Shown: positions 1-8,596 of the stretch, piece by piece
Position numbering within the stretch: position 1 is the stretch's first letter
How the letters are laid out: each line of letters opens with the position of its first letter
Source: Woeseiaceae bacterium
GTDB taxonomy: Bacteria; Pseudomonadota; Gammaproteobacteria; Steroidobacterales; Woeseiaceae
Direction: 5' to 3'
Length of the DNA stretch: 39,229 nt
Assembly: GCA_021773155.1 (NCBI GenBank)
Contig: JAJFKQ010000237.1
Coordinates: 1-39,229 of the forward strand
The notes under the pieces: model-generated
Databases searched by the model: none
Told to the model about the DNA's origin: nothing
The model's input: only the letters and a program-made list of their open reading frames with translations
Program-made: the position numbers and the translations under genes

Positions 1-214
1 GAAACGCCAATGCCAATAGTGCGCCCGCCAGCGTGTGGCCGGGGAAGGGCATGAATGCGACGAAAAGGCCGATTGCGAACGCCGGCACTACCGTACGTCT
101 GCGAATGCCCCACAATCGGTGATCATGTAGCAGATGCCGAAACGGCGTCATGAACCACTGTTCGCTGAGTTGGTGGCGTTTGAACGCGAATTTCCTGAAA
201 AAGCGCCTTGGCAT
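1..214 (-). CDS. DUF2062 family membrane protein, N-terminal part (runs off the window)
   Basis: This reading frame is missing from the ORF track because its end lies outside the window. Translated on the minus strand from the ATG at 214 it begins MPRRFFRKFAFKRHQLSE and continues through a basic stretch into a hydrophobic segment with the motif FVAFMPFPGHTLAGALLALA. That pattern of a short basic N-terminus and then an F-x-PFPG-type membrane segment is typical of DUF2062 proteins, which often sit beside comEC in gammaproteobacteria. AAGG lies a few bases upstream of the ATG. About 71 codons are visible. The gene diverges from comEC with only 27 bp between the two starts. Its function is not known; family membership is fairly secure and the rest of the gene is unseen. 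Confidence 0.75.
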   Translation of the reverse strand, partial: MPRRFFRKFAFKRHQLSEQWFMTPFRHLLHDHRLWGIRRRTVVPAFAIGLFVAFMPFPGHTLAGALLALAF

Positions 215-241
215 TGCCTTGCAGTCCGGTTTTGATGGATT

Positions 242-2542
242 GTGCCGACCTGTGCGACATCAATTGTTCGAGTCTGCCTGCTTGTGCTGGCAGGAGGCTT
301 CGCGGCGCAGCATAGCAGGGTTCCTTTAAGCCCGGACCACTGCGCGATACTTTTTGTTGCAGCTTTTTTGTTTTTGTTAATTCGGCGTGTTCGCTGGCTC
401 GCATTTCTCCTGCTTGGCTTCACACTTTTCATGCAGGCGGGCAATTCCATTGTTGCCGATCGTCTTGCAGGAAAATTCGCCGGCGAGAGCATGTTGACCC
501 AGGTCAGGGTCGCCGATTTCCCCAAAGTCACCGGTGTCACGGTGACCATGCTGGTCGAGCCCATCCACGACAAACGTATCCCGCCGCGGTCTCGTATTAC
601 GTGGTTTGACCCGCCCCAGGTTCCGGCCATTGGAGATATTTGGGAGTTTGAGCTGCGGTTGCGCAGACCACGAGGGAATAGCAATCCGGGCTTATTCAGT
701 CTTGAAAACTGGATGTTTCGTGAACAGCTGCATGCTGCGGGATATGTTGTTGCCGGGAAGCGCAACCGCTTGCTGCAGGCTGGCGAGTTGTCATCGGTAG
801 AGACCTACCGGCAAGATTTCGTCGAGCGCACAAAGAAGCATGGCGGCAGCGCAGCTCCCGTACTCGCGGCGATAGGTGTTGGTACCCGACACCTGATAAC
901 ACGGCGGCAGTGGGATCGCTACGCAATAACCGGCAGCAGTCATTTGATGGCGATCTCGGGGCTGCATATTGGCCTGGCAGCGGCCACCGCGTTTTACTTC
1001 ATAGCCGCATTTTCAGGTGTATTCCGTTTGCCCGGCAACCACCTGGATCAGGCTGCCATCGGAGCCGCAGGTATGGCTGCCGCTTATGCACTGATTTCCG
1101 GTTTCGCCGTGCCGTCGCAGCGGGCAATAGTCATGCTTGGATTGGCCGCTATAGCATTTCTTGGTCGCAGGCGTGCTGACCCCGGGCGAATTCTCGCCAC
1201 GATAGCATTGCTCGTATTCGTGATCGACCCGGTGTCGTTGATGATGCCCGGATTTAGCCTGTCGTTTGGCGCGGTTGTTGCTCTGCTGTGGTTTGCACGT
1301 CGTTATTGGCGGCCTCGTGCAGGCCTGCGTATTTTTCAGCTACTCATAATGCAATTCATCCTGTTGCTGGGCCTGATGCCGCTGACAGTCCTTATATTCC
1401 AGCGTATTGCAATTGCAGCACCGCTTGTAAACCTCATAACCGTGCCGGTGTTTAGCTTCATTACGGTACCTCTGACCCTCACAAGCATGGTGTTGGAGCC
1501 GGTGTGGGATGCCGCGAGTGTTGCGCTCCTGCGGGTTTCAGCGGCGAGCATCCGCGGCATAGAGTGGGTCATCGGCGAGGTCGCGAAACTGCCGATTGCC
1601 GATGTTTTTGTCGCTGGCGTCGACGGAGTTAGCGGTGCTGTATTGGGGATAGCTCTACTACCAGCGCTGTGGATTATCTTGCCGCGTGGATGGCCGGGTC
1701 GCTGGGTCGCCGTTCTGGCAATGATCGCACTCGTTCTCAACAAGCCGGCAGCTCCCGAACACGCTTGCATTGATGCGCATATCCTCGATGTGGGTCAAGG
1801 GCTGGCCGTGGTTGTGCAGAGTAGTGATCATACTCTCGTCTTCGATACAGGCGCATCGTACCGCGGTGGTGGCAGTGCTGCCGCACAGGTTGTACTGCCT
1901 TTCCTGCGTTACAAGGGAATCGAGGCAATTGACTGGCTCGTCGTTTCGCACTCTGACGACGATCATGCCGGCGGTGTGTCGACGATAATCAAGCAGATCG
2001 AAGTCAGCCAAATTCTTGTCGGTGAAGAACTACCGGATGTCGACCATAGGATCCTTGGCTGCGAAATGGGACAGGCCTGGGCAGCCGATGGCATTGGATA
2101 CCGTTTCCTGCATCCCGGGCCCGCCAATTCGCTTAGTGGTAACGACTCATCCTGTGTGCTGACGATCAGCGCTGGTAACCACCGACTGGTCCTGACTGGC
2201 GACATCGAAGCAGCCGGCGAACGCAGTGTGTTGGCACATTTACCGTTCGAAGCGGTCAGTGTCGTATTGATCCCGCATCATGGAAGCCTGACGTCGTCCA
2301 GCCCGGCATTCGTCAATCGCTTGCGGCCGGGTCTCGCGGTTGCGTCGTCAGGCTACGCCAATCGCTGGGGCTTCCCGAAGGAGCGCGTCACGAAGCGCTG
2401 GGAGGGTGCCGGTGCGGTTGTTCTCGATACCGCAAGCTCTGGTGCCGTTAGCTTCCGCCTTTGTGAGAGAGATGGTCTTAGCCGATTGCGCGAGGAGCGC
2501 CTGCAGCAGCGTCGTTTTTGGCACGATTCAGAGGCGCATTAG
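242..2542 (+). CDS. comEC: ComEC/Rec2 DNA-uptake channel protein
   Basis: ComEC is the inner-membrane channel that carries single-stranded DNA into the cytoplasm during natural transformation. The 766-residue product has the usual three parts: an N-terminal region with two membrane segments and a soluble DUF4131-like domain (about 1-180), a multi-helix Competence domain starting around SHLMAISGLHIG (233-244), and a C-terminal metallo-beta-lactamase-like domain from about 510 with ILDVGQG and SHSDDDHAGG (569-578). Length is normal for the family. The GTG start at 242 lies only 27 bp from the divergent DUF2062 start, so its promoter must be very short or inside the neighbour. It heads the conserved block comEC-exbB-exbD-msbA-lpxK. 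No pilus or comEA gene is in the window, so competence itself cannot be judged. Confidence 0.93.
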   Translation: MPTCATSIVRVCLLVLAGGFAAQHSRVPLSPDHCAILFVAAFLFLLIRRVRWLAFLLLGFTLFMQAGNSIVADRLAGKFAGESMLTQVRVADFPKVTGVTVTMLVEPIHDKRIPPRSRITWFDPPQVPAIGDIWEFELRLRRPRGNSNPGLFSLENWMFREQLHAAGYVVAGKRNRLLQAGELSSVETYRQDFVERTKKHGGSAAPVLAAIGVGTRHLITRRQWDRYAITGSSHLMAISGLHIGLAAATAFYFIAAFSGVFRLPGNHLDQAAIGAAGMAAAYALISGFAVPSQRAIVMLGLAAIAFLGRRRADPGRILATIALLVFVIDPVSLMMPGFSLSFGAVVALLWFARRYWRPRAGLRIFQLLIMQFILLLGLMPLTVLIFQRIAIAAPLVNLITVPVFSFITVPLTLTSMVLEPVWDAASVALLRVSAASIRGIEWVIGEVAKLPIADVFVAGVDGVSGAVLGIALLPALWIILPRGWPGRWVAVLAMIALVLNKPAAPEHACIDAHILDVGQGLAVVVQSSDHTLVFDTGASYRGGGSAAAQVVLPFLRYKGIEAIDWLVVSHSDDDHAGGVSTIIKQIEVSQILVGEELPDVDHRILGCEMGQAWAADGIGYRFLHPGPANSLSGNDSSCVLTISAGNHRLVLTGDIEAAGERSVLAHLPFEAVSVVLIPHHGSLTSSSPAFVNRLRPGLAVASSGYANRWGFPKERVTKRWEGAGAVVLDTASSGAVSFRLCERDGLSRLREERLQQRRFWHDSEAH

Positions 2543-2599
2543 TGAGAAATTTCAGCGCCGTCACTGTATATTTCCACTTTTCCCATTGTTCAGGTTCAT

Positions 2600-3220
2600 A
2601 TGGTTGAGATAGTCAAATCCGGCGGCTGGTTGATGTTGCCCATTATCCTGTGCGCGATCATCGCCATGGGCATCATTCTGGAGCGCTTCTGGACGCTGCG
2701 GCAAAAGCGCGTCATCCCGGAGGATCTCACGAGTAAGGTGTGGGGATGGGTTAAGAAAGACCAGCTTGACCAGAAACAGATCCAGACTTTGCATCAGGGG
2801 TCCGCGTTGGGGCAGATACTTGCCGCAGGACTAATGAATCGTGATCGCGAGAGGGTGGTTCTGAAAGACTCGATTGAAGATACCGGCCGTCACGTTGTTC
2901 ACGAGCTTGAGCGTTATCTTGAGACTCTGGGAACTGTTGCTGCCATCACGCCGCTGCTCGGTCTTCTGGGGACGGTTATTGGCATGGTCAAGGTATTTGC
3001 GGCCATCACGACACACGGTGTTGGTAACCCGACCGTTCTCGCCGGCGGCATCGCCGAAGCGTTGATCACAACAGCAGCCGGACTCACGGTTGCGATCCCT
3101 GCATTGATTGGTTATCGCTATTACCGCACGCGTATCGATACGCTGGTGGTTGATATGGAAAAAGAAGCTATTAAGCTGGTTGAAGCGCTGCATCGGCGTG
3201 GCGAGAAGGACGAAAAATGA
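2600..3220 (+). CDS. exbB: MotA/TolQ/ExbB proton channel family protein
   Basis: ExbB/TolQ-type inner-membrane subunit that, with an ExbD/TolR partner, converts proton-motive force into mechanical work on the envelope. The 206-residue product has a first membrane segment near residues 12-33 (LMLPIILCAIIAMGIILERF), a cytoplasmic loop, and two further segments around 110-130 and 150-175 containing the family pattern TPLLGLLGTVIGMVK. It overlaps exbD by 4 bp (ATGA), so the two are probably translationally coupled. The gene lies 57 bp after comEC in the order comEC-exbB-exbD-msbA-lpxK seen in many gammaproteobacteria. No TonB or TolA gene is nearby, so whether it powers iron uptake or another envelope process cannot be read from the sequence. 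The Shine-Dalgarno is weak (AGG). Confidence 0.9.
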   Translation: MVEIVKSGGWLMLPIILCAIIAMGIILERFWTLRQKRVIPEDLTSKVWGWVKKDQLDQKQIQTLHQGSALGQILAAGLMNRDRERVVLKDSIEDTGRHVVHELERYLETLGTVAAITPLLGLLGTVIGMVKVFAAITTHGVGNPTVLAGGIAEALITTAAGLTVAIPALIGYRYYRTRIDTLVVDMEKEAIKLVEALHRRGEKDEK

Positions 3221-3639
3221 AGCTGAGCCTGCGGCCACGTACGCAGCCAGAGGTCAACATGACATCGTTGATCGACGTCGTGTTGTTGTTGCTGATCTTC
3301 TTCATGGTCTCGACGAGCTTTGTGAAACAGTCGCAAATCAACATCAGCCTGCCAGAAGCCGAAAGCTCGACACTGGTTGAGGAACCGCCCGAACAAATCG
3401 ACATTATGATCACGGCGACCGGGACCTATCTGGTCAATGGTCGTGAGCTGATTAATAACCGTCCGGAAACGATTCGTAACGCACTGCAAAAAGTGTCGGA
3501 CGGGAATAATAATATGCCGCTGACGATCAGCGCGGATGCGAATGCCAAACACCAGCATGTTGTGACAGCCATGGATGTTGTCGGGCGACTCGGGTTCACT
3601 CAGATCAGTATCGCAACCGTCAATGATCCGGCCGAGTAG
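3217..3639 (+). CDS. exbD: ExbD/TolR family protein
   Basis: Partner of the preceding ExbB. The 140-residue protein has a short basic cytoplasmic N-terminus, one membrane helix (about 15-36, MTSLIDVVLLLLIFFMVSTS) and a periplasmic domain. Asp20 in SLIDVVLLLL is the conserved proton-carrying aspartate of ExbD/TolR. The start overlaps the exbB stop. The periplasmic part (about 37-140) includes the pattern DANAKHQHVVTAMDVVGRLG, typical of ExbD proteins. The complex with ExbB is expected in the inner membrane. Its place directly upstream of msbA and lpxK suggests co-transcription with LPS transport genes, though no direct functional link is established by the sequence. Confidence 0.92.
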   Translation: MKLSLRPRTQPEVNMTSLIDVVLLLLIFFMVSTSFVKQSQINISLPEAESSTLVEEPPEQIDIMITATGTYLVNGRELINNRPETIRNALQKVSDGNNNMPLTISADANAKHQHVVTAMDVVGRLGFTQISIATVNDPAE

Positions 3640-3657
3640 CGAGGTAATCAGGCCAAG

Positions 3658-5409
3658 GTGAGTAAACGCATCGATCCTGAAGTCCGCGTTGTCTATGGCC
3701 GACTCTGGCATTACGTCACGCCGCACAAGTTGATTGGACTTATCGCGGTTATCGGCATGGCAGCCATCGCGGCGGTTGAAGCCGGCCTCGTTTACCTGCT
3801 GCAGCCGTTAATGGACGACACGCTGGTCGCCAAACAGGTCGAGTCCGGCAAATGGATACCACTGGCGTTCATGGGGATTTTTATCCTGCGCGGCTTGGCG
3901 GGATTTGCCACCGAGGCATCACTTGGGTGGATAGGACGCAGTGTCATCAGTGATCTGCGACGGCAGGTCTTCAACAAGTTTCTGACTTTGCCGATCAAGT
4001 TCTTCGATTCACAGGCAGCCGGCCCGTTACTGACGCGATTGACGTACAACGTTGAAATGGTCGCAGAGTCCGTGACCAGCGTTGTTACGATCGCCGTACG
4101 CGATACATTGACGGTTATTGCAGCGCTCGGCGTGATGCTCTACCACAGTCCCACTCTGACTATTTTCGTCGCGATTCTGTTTCCGATCGTTGGCACGCTT
4201 GTATGGTTACTGGGAATTGCTTTTCGCCGTTATAGCGCACGCATTCAGGATTCCGTCGGTGAAGTGACGCAGGTTACTGACGAAATTATTCGTGGCAACT
4301 CTGTAGTCAAAGCATTTGGCGGTTATGAATACGAGCGCGACAGACTGGCGGCTGTGGATGAAGGAAACCGCAAGCAGAATCTCAAACTGATACGAGTTCG
4401 TTCGATGGGTGTTGCTATTACCCAGGTAGTCTTTGGGTTCGGCATCGCTCTGGTTATTTTTATGGCAGGTCGGCAGTCTATTGAGGGTGTTCTTTCTCCC
4501 GGCCAGTTCATATCATTCTTCTCAGCCATGATGCTCATGCTCCAACCAGTCCGTCGCATCACCAACGTCAACGCTACCTTGCAACGCGGCGTTGCGGGTG
4601 CCGACAGCTTGTTCATGGTCATGGACGAGAAGGACGAAGAGGATATCGGTACTCAAGAAATCGATCGCGTGCGTGGTCACGTTCGTTTTGAGAACGTCAG
4701 GTTTTCCTATGGCGATGAGGATGGACCGGTCATTGACGACGTTAGCGTTACTATCGGCGCCGGCAAGACGCTCGCGATCGTAGGTCATTCGGGTAGCGGT
4801 AAGTCGACGTTGGCCAGCCTGTTGCCAAGATTCTACGAGTTGGACTCAGGCGATATCCTGATCGACGATGTATCAATTCGTGATTTCACGCTCAGCAGTT
4901 TGCGCGGGAATATCAGTCTGGTGAGTCAGGACGTGGTTTTGTTCAATGACACCATCCGAAATAATCTGGCCTATGGCCAGCTCAAGGCGAGTTCAGACGA
5001 GGAATTGATGAAGGCGGCCGAGGCTGCATACATACTCGACTTTGTGAAAGACCTGCCAGAAGGCCTGGAGACCGTTGTTGGCGACCGCGGTGTATTGTTA
5101 TCAGGTGGCCAGCGCCAGCGAATTGCAATCGGTAGAGCACTACTGAAAAATGCACCGGTGCTGATCCTTGATGAGGCGACATCCGCGCTCGATACACAGT
5201 CTGAACGACGTATTCAGGATGCACTCAATGTGCTCATGAAAGACCGGACGACGCTGGTGATCGCGCATCGACTCTCAACGGTTGAGAAAGCAGATCGAAT
5301 TATCGTTCTTGATGCCGGACAAATTGTCGAGTCGGGTACGCACGCTGAGCTGGTAGCCCAGGACGGTCACTACGCGGCCCTTTATCGCATGCAGTTCAGC
5401 GACGAGTAA
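3658..5409 (+). CDS. msbA: Lipid A export ATP-binding/permease protein MsbA
   Basis: Homodimeric ABC exporter that flips the lipid A core across the inner membrane. The 583-residue half-transporter has an N-terminal six-helix domain (about 20-320) and a C-terminal nucleotide-binding domain with Walker A GHSGSGKST (about 376-384), the ABC signature LSGGQRQRIAIGRALL (from about 481) and Walker B LILDEATSALD (about 502-512), followed by the H-loop IAHRLST. Length matches E. coli MsbA. The GTG start at 3658 has AAGG just upstream and lies 18 bp after exbD. lpxK follows 9 bp after the stop, the classic msbA-lpxK pairing, which supports MsbA over a generic multidrug exporter. Confidence 0.95.
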   Translation: MSKRIDPEVRVVYGRLWHYVTPHKLIGLIAVIGMAAIAAVEAGLVYLLQPLMDDTLVAKQVESGKWIPLAFMGIFILRGLAGFATEASLGWIGRSVISDLRRQVFNKFLTLPIKFFDSQAAGPLLTRLTYNVEMVAESVTSVVTIAVRDTLTVIAALGVMLYHSPTLTIFVAILFPIVGTLVWLLGIAFRRYSARIQDSVGEVTQVTDEIIRGNSVVKAFGGYEYERDRLAAVDEGNRKQNLKLIRVRSMGVAITQVVFGFGIALVIFMAGRQSIEGVLSPGQFISFFSAMMLMLQPVRRITNVNATLQRGVAGADSLFMVMDEKDEEDIGTQEIDRVRGHVRFENVRFSYGDEDGPVIDDVSVTIGAGKTLAIVGHSGSGKSTLASLLPRFYELDSGDILIDDVSIRDFTLSSLRGNISLVSQDVVLFNDTIRNNLAYGQLKASSDEELMKAAEAAYILDFVKDLPEGLETVVGDRGVLLSGGQRQRIAIGRALLKNAPVLILDEATSALDTQSERRIQDALNVLMKDRTTLVIAHRLSTVEKADRIIVLDAGQIVESGTHAELVAQDGHYAALYRMQFSDE

Positions 5410-5418
5410 CGAATTCCC

Positions 5419-6423
5419 GTGAGCGCTACCTATAGATGGATACATCGAGTCTGGTACGAAGGCGCGGTTTCCGGTTGGGTGTTGCTGCCATTGAGTGGTA
5501 TTTACTGGTTGCTGCTGAAACTGCGAGCATTATTTTTTCGTTTTGGTGTTTATAGCAGCTATAAAGCCCATGCTCCGGTTGTCGTTGTTGGCAACATTAC
5601 AGCGGGCGGTACAGGCAAAACGCCGACCGTAATCTGGCTCGTAAATGAATTACGAGAGAAAGGATTTACGCCAGGCATCGTTAGCCGCGGCTACGGTGGC
5701 AGCAAGTCGGGTACCTCGATGCGAGTCGACGCCAACAGCGATCCGGCGGTGGTGGGTGATGAGCCGGTCTTGCTGGCGCAGCGATGTCAGTGTCCTGTAG
5801 CCGTCGATTCAGACAGGGTCCAGGCAGCGGCTATGCTGGTCGATGATGGTGTGGATGTCATTATCTCCGATGATGGCTTGCAGCACCTTCGATTGCGGCG
5901 CGACTTCGAAATTTGTGTGATCGATGGCGAGCGTGGATTGGGTAGCCGCCGACTTCTCCCAGCGGGGCCATTGCGTGAATCACCCAGTCGGCTGGAGAGC
6001 GTCGATCAAGTCCTGGTCAATGGTTTGACTGATATGTCCAATGCTATCGCGTTCGAGTTACAGGCGATTGAGGCATGTCGCCTGAACGGATCGCTGGCAC
6101 GTCCCCTGCAGGGGTTCAAGGACACGACGGTGCACGCGGTCGCCGGCATCGGATATCCAAAGCGTTTCTTCGACCTGCTACGAGGTTTCGGTATTCAGGT
6201 CATTGAGCACAGCTTTCCCGATCACGCCGTGATTACACAGGCCGATCTGCAATTCGGCGATGACTTTGAGGTCTTCATGACAGAGAAGGATGCCGTTAAA
6301 CTGGGCCGGAAACTTTCTGACCGGTATTGGTTTGTCCCGGTAGATTTGATTATGGATGCTGAAAAGTCGAACGCATTGATTGAATCAATTACGGTGCACC
6401 TGCGAAAGTGCGGTGAGCATTGA
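5419..6423 (+). CDS. lpxK: Tetraacyldisaccharide 4'-kinase LpxK
   Basis: Phosphorylates the 4' position of tetraacyldisaccharide-1-phosphate to make lipid IVA, a late step of lipid A synthesis at the inner membrane. The 334-residue product has an N-terminal hydrophobic anchor, then the P-loop in NITAGGTGKTPTV (about residues 58-70), SRGYGG and GDEPVLLA, and the DDGLQHLRLRRD motif, all diagnostic of LpxK. The family's C-terminal pattern FMTEKDAVK is also present. It begins with GTG 9 bp after msbA. The stop overlaps a TTG start of the next gene, so transcription probably continues into the methyltransferase. The usual E. coli followers (ycaR, kdsB) are absent here. Confidence 0.95.
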   Translation: MSATYRWIHRVWYEGAVSGWVLLPLSGIYWLLLKLRALFFRFGVYSSYKAHAPVVVVGNITAGGTGKTPTVIWLVNELREKGFTPGIVSRGYGGSKSGTSMRVDANSDPAVVGDEPVLLAQRCQCPVAVDSDRVQAAAMLVDDGVDVIISDDGLQHLRLRRDFEICVIDGERGLGSRRLLPAGPLRESPSRLESVDQVLVNGLTDMSNAIAFELQAIEACRLNGSLARPLQGFKDTTVHAVAGIGYPKRFFDLLRGFGIQVIEHSFPDHAVITQADLQFGDDFEVFMTEKDAVKLGRKLSDRYWFVPVDLIMDAEKSNALIESITVHLRKCGEH

Positions 6424-7055
6424 GCGTCGAGAGTATCCAGACTGAGAAGCTCATCAGAGAATACACAGCGCTTGCGCCATCCTATGACCAACGGTGGTCA
6501 GCTTATCTCCACTCATCGTTTGCTATGACGCTTGATCAGATGACCGGCTTGCCTGCGGAACGTGTGCTGGACGTTGCCTGTGGTACCGGCCAGTTGCTGG
6601 AGTTACTGTCGGAGCGTACGGACCAATCAGAGTTGGTTGGGATCGACAGAGTGCCGGCTATGCTGGAAGTGGCATCGCAGAGGCTCGGGGAAAGGGCCAC
6701 TTTCCTTGAGGGAGAGGCGCAACATTTGCCGTTCGAGGATGCGTACTTTCAGCTTGTTACCAGTACCAATGCTTTGCACTACTTTCCAGATGCCAATGGC
6801 GCGCTGCGAGAGATTCGGCGAGTTATATCCCCAGGCGGTAACCTGATCATTACAGACTGGTGTCGGAGCTACGTCTGGATGAAACTGCTGAATCGTGTGC
6901 TGCCCTGGACTCAACACGCCCATGTGCACACGTTCAGCACTAACGAACTGAAAGAAGCCCTCGCAGATGCCGGCTTCGGTATCATCAGCGAGACGAGAAG
7001 GAAGATCGACTGGTTCTGGGGTTTGATGACCATTCATGCAACACCATTGACGTGA
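6420..7055 (+). CDS. Class I SAM-dependent methyltransferase (UbiE-like fold), substrate unknown
   Basis: A 211-residue soluble methyltransferase. Motif I is VLDVACGTGQLLELL (about 49-63), followed by an acidic position after the second strand (LVGIDRVPAML), the post-I motif AQHLPFEDAYFQLVTS and the GGNLIITDW strand, the order seen in Methyltransf_11 proteins such as UbiE and biotin/phosphatidylethanolamine methyltransferases. The start is taken as TTG at 6420 because it overlaps the lpxK stop and no ATG lies near; TTG is unusual but fits tight coupling. The downstream gene starts within this stop codon (GTGA). Context puts it at the end of a lipid A operon, so a lipid or envelope substrate is an inference, not something the sequence proves. 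Confidence 0.85.
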   Translation: MSVESIQTEKLIREYTALAPSYDQRWSAYLHSSFAMTLDQMTGLPAERVLDVACGTGQLLELLSERTDQSELVGIDRVPAMLEVASQRLGERATFLEGEAQHLPFEDAYFQLVTSTNALHYFPDANGALREIRRVISPGGNLIITDWCRSYVWMKLLNRVLPWTQHAHVHTFSTNELKEALADAGFGIISETRRKIDWFWGLMTIHATPLT

Positions 7056-8596
7056 GACGACTACACAACAGCTTGTGTTTCAGGCGCGCATTCCCGGCAT
7101 CGCCAGGCGAGCGTCGCGATGCGCACCGTCAGCTGCTCGACTTTAAGTCATCCGGTCGCAGCGACATGACTGATAGTGGCATTGCGGGGACGCGCCTCCA
7201 TTATCGGTTTTCCTTTCATGTCGCTAAGTGGCTCGCGCGAAAGGCGCCCGGCACCGTTTCCATAGATTGGGCAGAATATGATGCATGCGCGCGTCTGGAT
7301 GAATTACTGCAACAAATCCTGAAATCGTCAGAAGATGATTACTTCGATAGTGGTTACATCAGCAGCCAGGAATGGATAGCGCTTGCGAGCGCAGGTTTTC
7401 CGGGGACTGATTTCGACTGGTTGCTGGCGCAGCTTCAGGACAAGCGTTTGCAAAAGGTCTGGACGCAACTCTATGACGCGGCGGATTTACCCCTGGTCTG
7501 GCACATTGGCGAAAGCGCGCTGTCCAAATCGCGGAATGTGTTTCCTGTGAAGGCGATAGCAACACGAGAGAGTGGTATGCGTAGTCGTCCGGGTAATGCA
7601 AAGAGAGAAATAATGCGTCCGCTGCCAGCGATCGAAAAACTATCGAAACGAAAGGGCGCGAAGTTGGTGGATGTGGCGATGGCGTCACTCGCTGCCAGAC
7701 ATCGGGAAACAAATCACTTTAACTTTGCAAATCCCGATGAAGTCTACATTGCAGACGTGGGCGAGGGCGTCTCTGTTGCAGTCTTTGGTTTGGCACCGGA
7801 GCATCGTTACCCACTTGAGTGCACCATGGGTTTCCTCATTTTGTCGAACGGTGTCCCCATCGGCTACGGTGGGTCGAGCACCTTGTTTCTGCAGGTCAAC
7901 ACTGGAATCAATATTTTCGACGAGTATCGCGGTAGCGAAGCTTCTTTTCTGTGGGTGCAGGTTATGCGGGTCTACCGTGCACTGGTGGGCTGCACGCGAT
8001 TTGTGGTCAACCCGTATCAGTTTGGCGCTGATAATTCAGAAGCGCTAAACAGTGGTGCGTTCTGGTTTTACTTCCATTTGGGATTTCGGCCGGTTGACAC
8101 CAAAGTTCGTGCACTAGCGAATCAGGAAGCGGCAAGGAGGCGTCGTAATCCAACGTATCGAAGTGATGAACGGAAACTTCGCAAACTGGCCCGCTGCGAT
8201 ATGCACCTGATGTTGCCTGGTTCTCGTCAGAGTGAATTTTTCGATGAGGACTGGTTAGCGACGAGTTCAATGCTGGCGACGCAGGAGTTGGCTACTGTCG
8301 GTGGATTGACGCGGTCAGAGTCAGCAAAACAGCTTGCTGAAAACGTCGCTCGTGATTTGGGGATGAGGTCGGTTCAGAGTTGGTCGATACCTGAGCGGCG
8401 TGCACTCGAAAATATTGCGCCAATCGTCGCAGCGGCAAAACCGGCGGCATGGCCAGCAAAAGAGAAAGTGTCGATGCGGAAATTGCTGCGGGCGAAAGGC
8501 GGATTGCATGAGGTGGCATATGCGCGACTGCTCGGAGAACACGAGCATTTCCGTTCAGTCCTGCGTGCAACCTGTCGTAGGGCTGACACCGGCTGA
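7052..8596 (+). CDS. Uncharacterised 514-residue protein with GNAT-like C-terminal half
   Basis: I do not recognise a named protein. The GTG start overlaps the methyltransferase stop by 4 bp, and the N-terminus (LHNSLCFRRAFPASPGERRD) looks like a real conserved domain, supporting this start. Residues about 45-200 are helical and charged, with no membrane segment. Residues about 245-350 carry what looks like an acyl-CoA N-acyltransferase (GNAT) fold: a strand pattern YPLECTMGFLILSNGVPIGY, then NPYQFGADNSEALNSGAFWF with YFHLGFRPVD, the typical late helix-strand of GNAT enzymes. The C-terminal 160 residues are basic and unassigned. It is cytoplasmic by appearance and coupled to a methyltransferase downstream of lpxK. 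Its 3' end overlaps the convergent GST remnant by 42 bp. Function unknown; an acyltransferase or acyltransferase-derived role is inferred. Confidence 0.75.
   Translation: MRRLHNSLCFRRAFPASPGERRDAHRQLLDFKSSGRSDMTDSGIAGTRLHYRFSFHVAKWLARKAPGTVSIDWAEYDACARLDELLQQILKSSEDDYFDSGYISSQEWIALASAGFPGTDFDWLLAQLQDKRLQKVWTQLYDAADLPLVWHIGESALSKSRNVFPVKAIATRESGMRSRPGNAKREIMRPLPAIEKLSKRKGAKLVDVAMASLAARHRETNHFNFANPDEVYIADVGEGVSVAVFGLAPEHRYPLECTMGFLILSNGVPIGYGGSSTLFLQVNTGINIFDEYRGSEASFLWVQVMRVYRALVGCTRFVVNPYQFGADNSEALNSGAFWFYFHLGFRPVDTKVRALANQEAARRRRNPTYRSDERKLRKLARCDMHLMLPGSRQSEFFDEDWLATSSMLATQELATVGGLTRSESAKQLAENVARDLGMRSVQSWSIPERRALENIAPIVAAAKPAAWPAKEKVSMRKLLRAKGGLHEVAYARLLGEHEHFRSVLRATCRRADTG

Noticed and set aside
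148-765. 205-residue ORF antisense to comEC
   Set aside because: Overlaps both the DUF2062 start and comEC; composition is that of a shadow frame.
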